Notes: generated from the sequence alone by a model not told the origin. A stretch of 7,327 nucleotides of DNA from Chloroflexota bacterium (GCA_017743275.1 JAGHZG010000072.1:1-7327); one strand, 5' to 3'; shown: positions 1 through 4,409, counted from the first letter of the stretch. Numbers and translations are program-made.

Positions 1-313
1 GGACGACGGGGTTCTCCCGGTCGGCCTGGACGTGGAGGGTGAGCGGCCCCCCGCGGCTCTGGAAGAAGTGGTAGACGACGTCAAAGCAGGGGGGCATGCC
101 GTTGACCGGCTGGGGGTAGTCCACCGCGGTGACGTTGGAGAGATACCGGTATTCCAGTTCATCCCGCAGGTAGGTGGCGACCTCCACCAGGCGGTCCCGG
201 GCAACGATGGCTCCCTGGTAGGGCGCCGGGGCAGGTTGTACAGCATCGGGGAATCGCTCTTGCAAATGGGTGATGATGCCAGGGATGGATTCCAGAGTCT
301 GTTCGGTTGCCAT
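1..313 (-). CDS. nuoC: NADH-quinone oxidoreductase subunit C (NuoC), N-terminal part; gene runs off the left edge
   Basis: The frame is open from an ATG at 313-311 to the window edge and gives 104 residues. They include LSNVTAVDYP followed by FDVVYHFFQS and end in ENPVV. This order, a TAVDYP turn, a VVYH strand, then a PVV segment, is typical of the NuoC / 30-kDa subunit of complex I, a hydrophilic subunit of the peripheral arm beside NuoB and NuoD. The start is supported by GGAGG at 326-322, eight bases upstream. The gene follows nuoB in the usual B-C order with a 66-base gap, rather long for this cluster and filled by a perfect palindrome. From this fragment I cannot tell a stand-alone NuoC from a NuoCD fusion. 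A NuoC-like subunit of a group 4 hydrogenase is possible but less likely given the complex I-like NuoB. Confidence 0.88.
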   Translation of the reverse strand, partial: MATEQTLESIPGIITHLQERFPDAVQPAPAPYQGAIVARDRLVEVATYLRDELEYRYLSNVTAVDYPQPVNGMPPCFDVVYHFFQSRGGPLTLHVQADRENPVV

Positions 314-340
314 GAACCACTCCTCCAAAAGGGGGGAAAG

Positions 341-383
341 ATAATGTTTGCTGCGGCGGCAAAGCCGCCGCAGCAAACATTAT
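341..383. repeat. Perfect 43-base palindrome between nuoB and nuoC
   Basis: Two 20-base arms (341-360 and 364-383) are exact reverse complements around a 3-base loop (aaa/ttt). The inner half is GC-rich (gctgcggcggc) and the outer half AT-rich. The nuoB stop codon (382-380) lies inside the outer arm, and the nuoC ribosome site starts 15 bases beyond the element. No T-run follows on either strand, so it does not look like an intrinsic terminator. It resembles an intergenic REP-type palindrome. In the mRNA it would form a very stable stem between the two cistrons and could stabilise the upstream message or tune nuoC translation (inference). Confidence 0.85.
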
Positions 384-997
384 CCCTCTACTCGCTGCAT
401 CGCCTCTATCTTCTCCGTCAGCCGCCAGTCCACCAGGTCCGGGCCCAGTTCGGGGACGGGGACAGGCTCGGGAGCCTCTCCCTTCCTGTACCAGCGCAGG
501 TCACGGAGGGATTCCCGCTCCATCTTGGCGTGGATGGTCAGGAAGCCGTGCAGGAGCGCCTCCGGGCGGGGTGGACAACCAGGGACATAGACGTCCACTG
601 GCAGATACTTATCTATGCCGGAGACGACGTTGTACCCCTCTTTGAACGGGCCGCCGGAGATGGCGCAGGCACCCATCACCAGGACGTACTTGGGCTCCGG
701 CATCTGGTTGTAGAGGCGGACGACCTGGGGGAGCATCTTCTTCGTCACCGTGCCATTGACAATCATCAAGTCCGCCTGGCGAGGGCTGGCCCGCATGATC
801 TCCATCCCGAAGCGGGAGGGGTCAAAACGGGCGGCAAAGGTGCCGATCATCTCAAAGGCACAGCAGGCCAGGCCGAAGAAGATGGGCCAGAGGGAGCGCT
901 TGCGCGCCCAGTTGTAGATGGCATCTATGGGGGTGATATGGACGGTACCGACCAGTTCGGGGGGAATTTCCGGTAACTGTCGCTTCCGGGGTGACAT
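380..997 (-). CDS. nuoB: NADH-quinone oxidoreductase subunit B (NuoB)
   Basis: The 205-residue product is the NuoB / PSST subunit of complex I, which carries the terminal [4Fe-4S] cluster N2 that passes electrons to quinone at the membrane interface. All four cluster ligands are present: the adjacent pair C45-C46 in [10 protein letters not shown]111 in MGACAISGG and C141 in [14 protein letters not shown]. The motif [20 protein letters not shown] is also typical of NuoB. I chose the ATG at 997-995 because GGAGG lies at 1012-1008 (10-base spacing) and family members begin near here. The frame extends to a TTG at 1045, but those 16 extra codons overlap a leader hairpin. No nuoA lies upstream; about 700 non-coding bases follow instead, so nuoB seems to open this cluster. 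A probable promoter is at 1055-1083. Relatives in membrane-bound hydrogenases share the fold, but the [15 protein letters not shown] wording favours complex I. Confidence 0.95.
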   Translation of the reverse strand: MSPRKRQLPEIPPELVGTVHITPIDAIYNWARKRSLWPIFFGLACCAFEMIGTFAARFDPSRFGMEIMRASPRQADLMIVNGTVTKKMLPQVVRLYNQMPEPKYVLVMGACAISGGPFKEGYNVVSGIDKYLPVDVYVPGCPPRPEALLHGFLTIHAKMERESLRDLRWYRKGEAPEPVPVPELGPDLVDWRLTEKIEAMQRVEG

Positions 998-1007
998 CGG
1001 GATGTTT

Positions 1008-1012
1008 CCTCC
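1008..1012 (-). promoter_or_regulatory. Ribosome binding site that decides the nuoB start
   Basis: Read on the minus strand this is GGAGG, ten bases before the ATG at 997-995. The upstream in-frame TTG at 1045 has no comparable site. This supports the shorter 205-residue NuoB. Confidence 0.65.
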
Positions 1013-1018
1013 GTTTGA

Positions 1019-1048
1019 CGTTTGAGATGGATCAGGTCGGCTCAAACG
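1019..1048 (-). promoter_or_regulatory. Leader hairpin upstream of nuoB
   Basis: Perfect 8-base arms cgtttgag (1019-1026) and ctcaaacg (1041-1048) enclose a 14-base loop. The structure lies between the predicted nuoB promoter and the ribosome site, so it would be in the 5' leader. A further cgtttga-like repeat adjoins it (tttgacgtttgag). It may affect translation or be an operator. No T-run follows, so it is not a terminator. Confidence 0.4.
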
Positions 1049-1054
1049 GGTTAT

Positions 1055-1083
1055 ATTTTACATCGGAGTTCCCAAACGCGCAA
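1055..1083 (-). promoter_or_regulatory. Probable sigma70-type promoter of nuoB
   Basis: On the minus strand TTGCGC (1083-1078) is followed after 17 bases by TAAAAT (1060-1055), and TATAAC overlaps as a second possible -10. The AT-rich block stands out from the GC-rich surroundings. The -35 is weak. It overlaps a direct repeat gttgcgc-a-gttgcgc (1092-1078), which could be a regulator site. Position fits a leader of roughly 50 bases before nuoB. Confidence 0.45.
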
Positions 1084-1123
1084 CTGCGCAACGGAATCGG
1101 GCGTGTCCCAGAGTGGCGGGTAA

Positions 1124-1211
1124 CGTAACTGTTCAGCCTCACCCCTCCCCCAGCGGCTTCGCCGCCCGCCGCAGGCGGCGGGGGTGGGGTGAGGAAGCCG
1201 GAATAGTTACC
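1124..1211 (+). repeat. 88-bp palindromic (MITE/REP-like) element, copy 1
   Basis: This stretch matches the reverse complement of 4173-4260 at 84 of 88 positions with no gaps. Its own ends form an imperfect inverted repeat: the left reads gtaactgttcagcctcacccc, shown here as gtaactgttcag then cctcacccc, and the right end read backward starts gtaactattcc and reaches cctcacccc. The middle is a GC-rich hairpin core (gcccgccgcaggcggcggg). It has no room for a protein. A small non-autonomous mobile element or a structured intergenic repeat fits best; no transposase is in the window. Confidence 0.85.
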
Positions 1212-1223
1212 TGGTAACTATTC
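1201..1223. repeat. Short palindrome at the edge of element copy 1
   Basis: Arms gaatagttac (1201-1210) and gtaactattc (1214-1223) are perfect complements around ctg. The right arm plus agc (1214-1226) repeats the left end of the 88-bp element (1127-1137, one mismatch), so a fragment of a second copy seems to abut copy 1. Copy 2 lacks this extra fragment. Confidence 0.6.
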
Positions 1224-1229
1224 AGCGGA

Positions 1230-1267
1230 GAACGTGCCAGGCACTTCTGAAAGTGCCTGGCACGTTC
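1230..1267. repeat. Long-stem hairpin repeat, 17-bp arms
   Basis: The arms gaacgtgccaggcactt (1230-1246) and aagtgcctggcacgttc (1251-1267) are perfect reverse complements with loop ctga. There is no T-run on either side. It sits about 20 bases beyond the 88-bp element and about 110 bases upstream of the nadC promoter. It looks like a separate dispersed palindromic repeat rather than a terminator, although it could impede read-through in both directions. Confidence 0.75.
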
Positions 1268-1378
1268 AGAAGCAGCAGTATTGCCAACTCCTGATGCGGT
1301 TGCCGGACAACTGCAGTCCGTTGTCCTACAAAGTACGGCCTGGCCCGACGAAATTGCACACCGGCGAAATCTGGGTAG

Positions 1379-1406
1379 TTGTCACTCTCCCAATATGTGA
1401 TAAAAT
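1379..1406 (+). promoter_or_regulatory. Probable sigma70-type promoter of nadC
   Basis: TTGTCA (1379-1384), a 16-base spacer and TAAAAT (1401-1406) preceded by TG-a give an extended -10 promoter. It is the only AT-rich, promoter-like patch between the hairpins and nadC on this strand. Transcription would begin near 1412 and leave a leader of about 280 bases, so a second promoter closer to nadC cannot be excluded. Confidence 0.5.
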
Positions 1407-1489
1407 CCTACGCGCTCTGCGCCCTGCAAACGCCTGCTGCGAATTCTCCCTATCGCCGTGCCGTAAACGGCCTGGCTCACAGAACCAGG

Positions 1490-1588
1490 GGCGCTCAGGC
1501 GCCTCGTGGGTCGGAGGAGAAAGCGCTGCGCACTGCCAGGTGGCGCTTCAGCGCCCCTTCTCGTCTGAGCCCGGTCATTTACGACCGG
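1490..1588 (+). other. Hairpin-rich segment of the nadC leader
   Basis: At least three stems are readable: ggcgc-tcag-gcgcc (1490-1503); a longer stem with gcgctg (1523-1528) against cagcgc (1549-1554), extended by gagaa (1517-1521) against ttctc (1558-1562); and ccggtc (1571-1576) against gaccgg (1583-1588). No T-run follows, so this is not a classical attenuator. I do not recognise a known riboswitch. It may be a structured leader or remains of intergenic repeats. Confidence 0.35.
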
Positions 1589-1626
1589 CAAGATTGCGGC
1601 CCAGGCTGGACAGCATGGGTCTGCAA

Positions 1627-1654
1627 GTACGGGCGAGGCATACATCGCCCCTAC
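1627..1654. repeat. Short palindromic repeat (gggcga/tcgccc type)
   Basis: The arms gtacgggcga (1627-1636) and tcgcccctac (1645-1654) pair with one mismatch around an 8-base loop. From memory it resembles dispersed palindromes with the pattern GTAGGGGCGA...TCGCCCCTAC in intergenic DNA of many environmental bacteria. It lies in the nadC leader just before the heptamer repeat. Confidence 0.5.
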
Positions 1655-1656
1655 CG

Positions 1657-1726
1657 CGACCTGTGATCTGCGACCTGCGACTGGCGACCAGCGATGAATC
1701 TGCAATCTGCAATCCCGAATCTCATA
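1657..1726 (+). repeat. Degenerate 7-base tandem repeat running into nadC
   Basis: The sequence breaks into ten 7-base units: cgacctg, tgatctg, cgacctg, cgactgg, cgaccag, cgatgaa, tctgcaa, tctgcaa, tcccgaa, tctcata. The earlier units are cgacctg-like and the later ones tctgcaa-like, so the repeat drifts along its length. The nadC start ATG (1694-1696) is inside unit six and about ten codons of nadC are repeat-derived. No ribosome site precedes the ATG, which may be a consequence. Confidence 0.65.
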
Positions 1727-2530
1727 GACCTGGCCCTGGCCGAGGACATCGGTCTGGGGGACGTCACCTCGGAAGCGGTGCTCCCGCCGGACCTCCGCCT
1801 CCGCGCCCACATCGTCGCCAAACAGGCAGGGGTGATCGCCGGACTGCCTGTGGCCGAGGCCGTCTTCCGACGGGTGGACCCGTCCGTCTGCTTCACACCG
1901 CGTGTTGGGGACGGCGCACGGGTGGAGGCCGGGACCGTTCTGGCGGAGGTGGAGGGGCCGGCCCGAAGTCTGCTGGCGGCGGAGCGGACCGCGCTGAACT
2001 TCCTCCAGCGACTCTCCGGCATCGCCACCCTCACCCGCCGCTTCGTGGACGCCGTCGCCGGAACGCGCGCCGTCATCCTGGATACCCGCAAGACCCACCC
2101 CGGCCACCGCGCCCTGGAGAAGTACGCCGTCCGCATGGGCGGCGGGCAGAACCACCGCATGGGTCTCTACGATATGGTCCTCATCAAAGATAACCACATC
2201 GCCGCAGCGGGCTCCATCACCGAGGCGGTCCGGCGGGCCCGCGCCGCTCACCCCGACCTGCTTGTGGAGGTGGAGGTCAAAAACCTGGACGAACTCCGGG
2301 AGGCGCTGGAACTGCCGGTGGACCGGATTATGCTGGACAACTTTGACCTGGAGGGCATCCGCGCGGCGGTCCGGATGGCTGCCGGACGGGTGCCGCTGGA
2401 GGTCTCCGGCGGCGTAACGCTGGAGCGGGTGGCGGAACTGGCCGCGACGGGGGTGGATTACATCTCTGTCGGCGCGCTGACCCACTCCGCCCCCGCGCTG
2501 GACATCAGTATGGACGTAGTAGACAAGTAG
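1694..2530 (+). CDS. nadC: Nicotinate-nucleotide pyrophosphorylase (quinolinate phosphoribosyltransferase, NadC)
   Basis: NadC converts quinolinate and PRPP to nicotinate mononucleotide, CO2 and pyrophosphate in de novo NAD synthesis in the cytoplasm. The 278-residue length is normal. Visible signatures are LAEDIGLGDVTSEAV (15-29), ERTALNFLQRLSGIATLT (97-114), the TRKT active-site strand (131-134), LEKYAVRMGGGQNHRMGL (141-158), LIKDNH (163-168), the acidic EVEVKN (192-197), MLDNF (213-217), EVSGG (236-240) and ISVGALTHS (257-265). After TRKT the protein has H-P-G-H-R where relatives I recall have T/L-P-G-L-R, a mild oddity. ATG 1694 is the only reasonable start, since conserved sequence begins around residue 9; it lacks a clear ribosome site and lies in a heptamer repeat. 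The next gene starts 24 bases after the stop, so they are probably co-transcribed. No nadA or nadB is in view. Confidence 0.96.
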   Translation: MNLQSAIPNLIDLALAEDIGLGDVTSEAVLPPDLRLRAHIVAKQAGVIAGLPVAEAVFRRVDPSVCFTPRVGDGARVEAGTVLAEVEGPARSLLAAERTALNFLQRLSGIATLTRRFVDAVAGTRAVILDTRKTHPGHRALEKYAVRMGGGQNHRMGLYDMVLIKDNHIAAAGSITEAVRRARAAHPDLLVEVEVKNLDELREALELPVDRIMLDNFDLEGIRAAVRMAAGRVPLEVSGGVTLERVAELAATGVDYISVGALTHSAPALDISMDVVDK

Positions 2531-2550
2531 ACAGGGATACAAGGGGGAAA
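2519..2550 (+). repeat. Degenerate 8-base repeat across the nadC stop and the next ribosome site
   Basis: Units gtagacaa (2519-2526) and gtagacag (2527-2534) are followed by the drifting copies ggatacaa and gggggaaa. The nadC stop TAG (2528-2530) and the purine-rich ribosome site of the next gene (aagggggaaaggga, 2541-2554) both fall in this tract. Confidence 0.4.
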
Positions 2551-2554
2551 GGGA

Positions 2555-3682
2555 ATGGAGAGCATCGTCTACTTCGCGACCGCCCGGGCGACCCGATGGG
2601 ATTACCAGTACAGCCTTGCCGCCCGGCTGGAGCGGATGCTGGAGCGGTTGGACCTGGGGAGCCGGATTGAGAAAAGCGAGTACGTCGCCATCAAGACGCA
2701 CTTCGGCTCCGACGGGGCCCACCGGGTTGTGCGGCCCCTCTTCCTGCGCAAAGTAGCCGACGCGGTGAAGGCCGTCGGCGGCAAACCCTTCGTCTGCGAC
2801 ACGGTGCGCATCAACGGCTGGGACTATCTGGAAGTCGCCAACCAGAACGGGATCAACCCCCAGTCCGTTGGCTGCCCGGTCATCCTGGCCGACGGCCTCT
2901 TCGGCTGCGACAGCATAGAGGTCCCCGCCGGCCCCATCCTGGGCTCCGTCCGCGTCGCCTCCGCCATCTACGACGCCCCGGCAATGATTGTCGTCTCCCA
3001 CTGCAAGGGACACATTGAGGCCGGATACGGCGGGGCGATCAAGAACCTGGCGATGGGTGGGGTGGCGGGCCGTCACCGCAGCGGGGACTGGCGGCAGGCG
3101 CGCGGCCATCTCCACGCCGCCGGCCCCGAGTCCACTCTGGAGCGCTACCCGGAACTGTGCATCATGTGCCTGCAGTGTCTCCACGTCTGCCCGACGGGGG
3201 CCATTTCGGAGGTGGACGGCACCCTGGCGACGGACGACGAGAAGTGCTGGCGCTGCGGACGCTGTGAGCGGGTCTGCCCGGAGGGGGCCATCCGGCTTCA
3301 GAAGCGCGGGCAGGACGAGTTCCACGCTGGCCTGGCCGAGGCCGCGCAGGCGGTCCTCTCCACCTTCCGGCCGGGCAAGGTCGTCTTCCTGAACTTCGCG
3401 CTGGAGGTACAGCCCGAGTGCGACTGTATGCCGATGGCGGATACCCCACTGGTGCAGGACCAGGGAATCTTTGGCGGGGACGACATTGTGGCGGTGGAGC
3501 AGGCGACGCTGGATGCTATCAACCGTGCCCTGCCGTTGCCCCAGTCCGCCGCCGCCGACCGGGGGATTCGGCCCGGCCAGCGCGTCCTGGCGGAGACGCT
3601 GGGGATAGACGGGCAGTTACACGTGGACGCGGCCGCCGCGCTGGGGATGGGCCGACGGGAGTATCGGCTGGTGGAGGTCTGA
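2555..3682 (+). CDS. DUF362 domain protein with a 2x[4Fe-4S] ferredoxin module
   Basis: The 375-residue protein has a DUF362-type body. An N-terminal part (about 1-195) includes YVAIKTHFGSDG (43-54), FVCDT (79-83) and GYGGAIKNLAMGG (157-169). Two ferredoxin motifs follow, CIMCLQCLHVCP (C202, C205, C208, C212) and CWRCGRCERVCP (C231, C234, C237, C241), each a full CX2CX2CX3CP ligand set. The C-terminal part has NFALEVQPECDCMPMADTPL (280-299) then GIFGGDDIVAVEQATLDAIN, a normal DUF362 ending. No signal peptide or membrane segment is visible, so it is probably a cytoplasmic electron carrier or redox enzyme; its substrate is unknown. It starts 24 bases after nadC behind a purine-rich ribosome site (aagggggaaaggga). 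A role in NAD-linked redox chemistry is only a guess from that pairing. Confidence 0.9.
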   Translation: MESIVYFATARATRWDYQYSLAARLERMLERLDLGSRIEKSEYVAIKTHFGSDGAHRVVRPLFLRKVADAVKAVGGKPFVCDTVRINGWDYLEVANQNGINPQSVGCPVILADGLFGCDSIEVPAGPILGSVRVASAIYDAPAMIVVSHCKGHIEAGYGGAIKNLAMGGVAGRHRSGDWRQARGHLHAAGPESTLERYPELCIMCLQCLHVCPTGAISEVDGTLATDDEKCWRCGRCERVCPEGAIRLQKRGQDEFHAGLAEAAQAVLSTFRPGKVVFLNFALEVQPECDCMPMADTPLVQDQGIFGGDDIVAVEQATLDAINRALPLPQSAAADRGIRPGQRVLAETLGIDGQLHVDAAAALGMGRREYRLVEV

Positions 3683-3690
3683 AGCAAACG

Positions 3691-3725
3691 AAAAACGCGC
3701 ACCACGACCCGGGTCGTGGTGCGCG
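3691..3725 (-). terminator. Intrinsic terminator of rpsT
   Basis: Arms 3696-3710 (cgcgcaccacgaccc) and 3711-3725 are perfect 15-base complements without spacer bases. On the minus strand the stem is followed by GTTTTTCGTTTG, a short T-rich tail, about 31 bases after the rpsT stop. On the plus strand the stem is followed by ggtgggagggg, so it is a poor terminator for the converging DUF362 gene, whose stop is only 13 bases away. Confidence 0.75.
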
Positions 3726-3756
3726 GTGGGAGGGGAGCAGTGGTGCGGGGGGCCGC

Positions 3757-4029
3757 TTACGACCTGCTCATTGTCTGCTGAAACAATCGCATCAATCGCG
3801 CCTTGCGTCGGGCGGCGTTGTTTTTATGGATAATGCCCTTCTCCGCGGCCTTATCCAGCGCGCTGTAGGCCCGACGAATGGCCTCCTGGGCCTCCTCCGG
3901 CCGACCTGAGAGGATGGCCAGGCGGGCCTTTTTGACCATCGTGCGGGCGCGCGTCCGGAACATCTGATTGCGGAGCCGCCGACGCTCGTTCTTGCGGATA
4001 TTCTTGATGGCCGACTTCGTGTTTGCCAA
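3757..4029 (-). CDS. rpsT: Small ribosomal subunit protein bS20 (RpsT)
   Basis: The 90-residue protein is very basic and helical. It starts [20 protein letters not shown] and continues with [12 protein letters not shown] and [14 protein letters not shown], the hallmarks of S20, which binds 16S rRNA in the 30S body. Length is normal. The start codon is TTG (4029-4027), fixed by the conserved [10 protein letters not shown] beginning and by GGAGG six bases upstream (4040-4036). Escherichia coli rpsT is also known to start with UUG, which is linked to its autoregulation, so the same limit on translation may act here (inference). It is a single-gene unit with its own promoter (4061-4089) and terminator (3691-3725), convergent with the DUF362 gene and divergent from the gene at 4410. 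Confidence 0.97.
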   Translation of the reverse strand: MANTKSAIKNIRKNERRRLRNQMFRTRARTMVKKARLAILSGRPEEAQEAIRRAYSALDKAAEKGIIHKNNAARRKARLMRLFQQTMSRS

Positions 4030-4035
4030 CGCTTC

Positions 4036-4040
4036 CCTCC
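4036..4040 (-). promoter_or_regulatory. Ribosome binding site supporting the TTG start of rpsT
   Basis: On the minus strand this reads GGAGG, six bases before the TTG at 4029-4027. No in-frame ATG or GTG fits the conserved N-terminus, so this strong site decides the rare start. Confidence 0.85.
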
Positions 4041-4060
4041 AGAGTTCGGATGCGGGTCAT

Positions 4061-4089
4061 ATTTTACCGCAATTTGCTGAATTTGTCCA
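4061..4089 (-). promoter_or_regulatory. Probable promoter of rpsT
   Basis: On the minus strand TGGACA (4089-4084), a 17-base spacer and TAAAAT (4066-4061) form a good sigma70-type promoter. It lies about 32 bases upstream of the TTG start codon, giving a leader of about 25 bases, and diverges from the plus-strand promoter at 4119-4146. Confidence 0.6.
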
Positions 4090-4095
4090 GCGCGT

Positions 4096-4111
4096 TCGTG
4101 GGATCCCACGA
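4096..4111. promoter_or_regulatory. 16-bp perfect palindrome between divergent promoters (operator candidate)
   Basis: The sequence tcgtgggatcccacga is a perfect palindrome. It begins seven bases upstream of the rpsT -35 box and ends seven bases before the TTGACA box of the plus-strand promoter. Its place and symmetry fit a dimeric repressor or activator site. I do not recognise the regulator. It is not the CIRCE or LexA consensus I know. Confidence 0.45.
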
Positions 4112-4118
4112 CAGCAAC

Positions 4119-4146
4119 TTGACAGGAGCGGAAACCAGGCTATAAT
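4119..4146 (+). promoter_or_regulatory. Exact-consensus sigma70 promoter
   Basis: TTGACA (4119-4124) and TATAAT (4141-4146) are both perfect, with a 16-base spacer. Chance occurrence is unlikely in such GC-rich DNA. Transcription should start near 4153 and run through the second 88-bp element before reaching the gene at 4410, giving a leader of about 255 bases. The original promoter-to-gene distance would have been shorter if the element is a later insertion. Confidence 0.75.
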
Positions 4147-4172
4147 CCCGGCCGTGAATCGGCAGAGTTTGG

Positions 4173-4260
4173 GGTAACTATTCCGGCTTCCTCACCCCAC
4201 TCCCGCCGCCTGCGGCGGGCGGCGAAGCCCCTGGGGGAGGGGGGAGGCTAAACAGTTACG
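4173..4260 (-). repeat. 88-bp palindromic (MITE/REP-like) element, copy 2, inverted
   Basis: The reverse complement matches 1124-1211 at 84 of 88 bases without gaps; the four differences are substitutions, and the match stops abruptly at both ends. The boundaries are cgtaact on one side and gttacc on the other. The bases just outside differ between copies (agttt here, ggtaa there), so no shared target duplication is evident. The copy lies inside the predicted leader of the gene at 4410. Confidence 0.85.
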
Positions 4261-4409
4261 AGTTTGGGTATAGAAAACGATTTGCGCACAGGCCCGTCCG
4301 AGAGTAGACGGCTTAATCGGAGACATCGGAAGGAATAGGACGCGGATAAACACGGGTGGGTACAGATGCCCACGGATTCTTGTGGCTGTCTGCGCCCAAT
4401 CTCCCAGAG
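4261..4409 (+). other. Leader region before the PH/DUF1648 gene
   Basis: No gene is supported here. The stretch around 4341-4385 (cgcggataaacacgggtg, then acagatgcccacggattc) resembles degenerate repeats of the cgcggataaacacgg kind, and gtggg (4356-4360) can pair with cccac (4369-4373). An in-frame GTG at 4356 would extend the next protein by 18 residues, but these come from the repeat-like tract and I do not accept them. Confidence 0.4.

Larger units (their letters stand above)
998..1693. other. About 700-base intergenic region between nuoB and nadC, rich in repeats
   Basis: I see no convincing protein gene here; the open frames crossing it lack ribosome sites and recognisable domains. It holds in order the nuoB leader and promoter, an 88-bp palindromic element (1124-1211), a partial copy of that element's end (1214-1226), a long-stem hairpin (1230-1267), a small hairpin with 7-base arms ggacaac/gttgtcc (1305-1326), the nadC promoter (about 1379-1406), several leader hairpins and a heptamer repeat. 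The density of palindromes suggests repeated insertion or amplification of short elements. Confidence 0.75.

Noticed and set aside
341..383. Palindrome as intrinsic terminator of nuoB
   Set aside because: There is no T-run on either side, and termination would cut nuoC off from its operon.
32..976. Plus-strand open frame opposite nuoB and nuoC
   Set aside because: Both minus-strand genes have clear motifs and ribosome sites, while this frame has none.
998..1045. TTG start extending NuoB by 16 residues
   Set aside because: ATG 997 has a ribosome site and matches the usual start. The extension overlaps a leader hairpin.
1412..1693. Known NAD riboswitch in the nadC leader
   Set aside because: I could not match the conserved core of any NAD-sensing riboswitch. 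It is kept only as an unknown structured leader.
1657..1726. Heptamer tract as a CRISPR array
   Set aside because: The units are 7 bases, contiguous and degenerate, with no spacers and no cas genes.
1234..2193. Plus-strand open frame covering the repeat region and part of nadC
   Set aside because: It begins inside the 1230-1267 hairpin and overlaps nadC in another frame, with low-complexity R/G/P-rich sequence.
1382..3325. Long open frame on the minus strand across nadC and the DUF362 gene
   Set aside because: It is antisense to two well-supported genes, has no recognisable domain, and starts inside the DUF362 gene without a ribosome site.
3691..3725. Hairpin as terminator of the DUF362 gene
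   Set aside because: On the plus strand the stem is followed by G-rich sequence, not T. The T-rich tail is on the rpsT side.
4356..4409. GTG start extending the membrane protein by 18 residues
   Set aside because: The extension is encoded by a repeat-like tract and lacks a ribosome site. The protein makes sense from ATG 4410.
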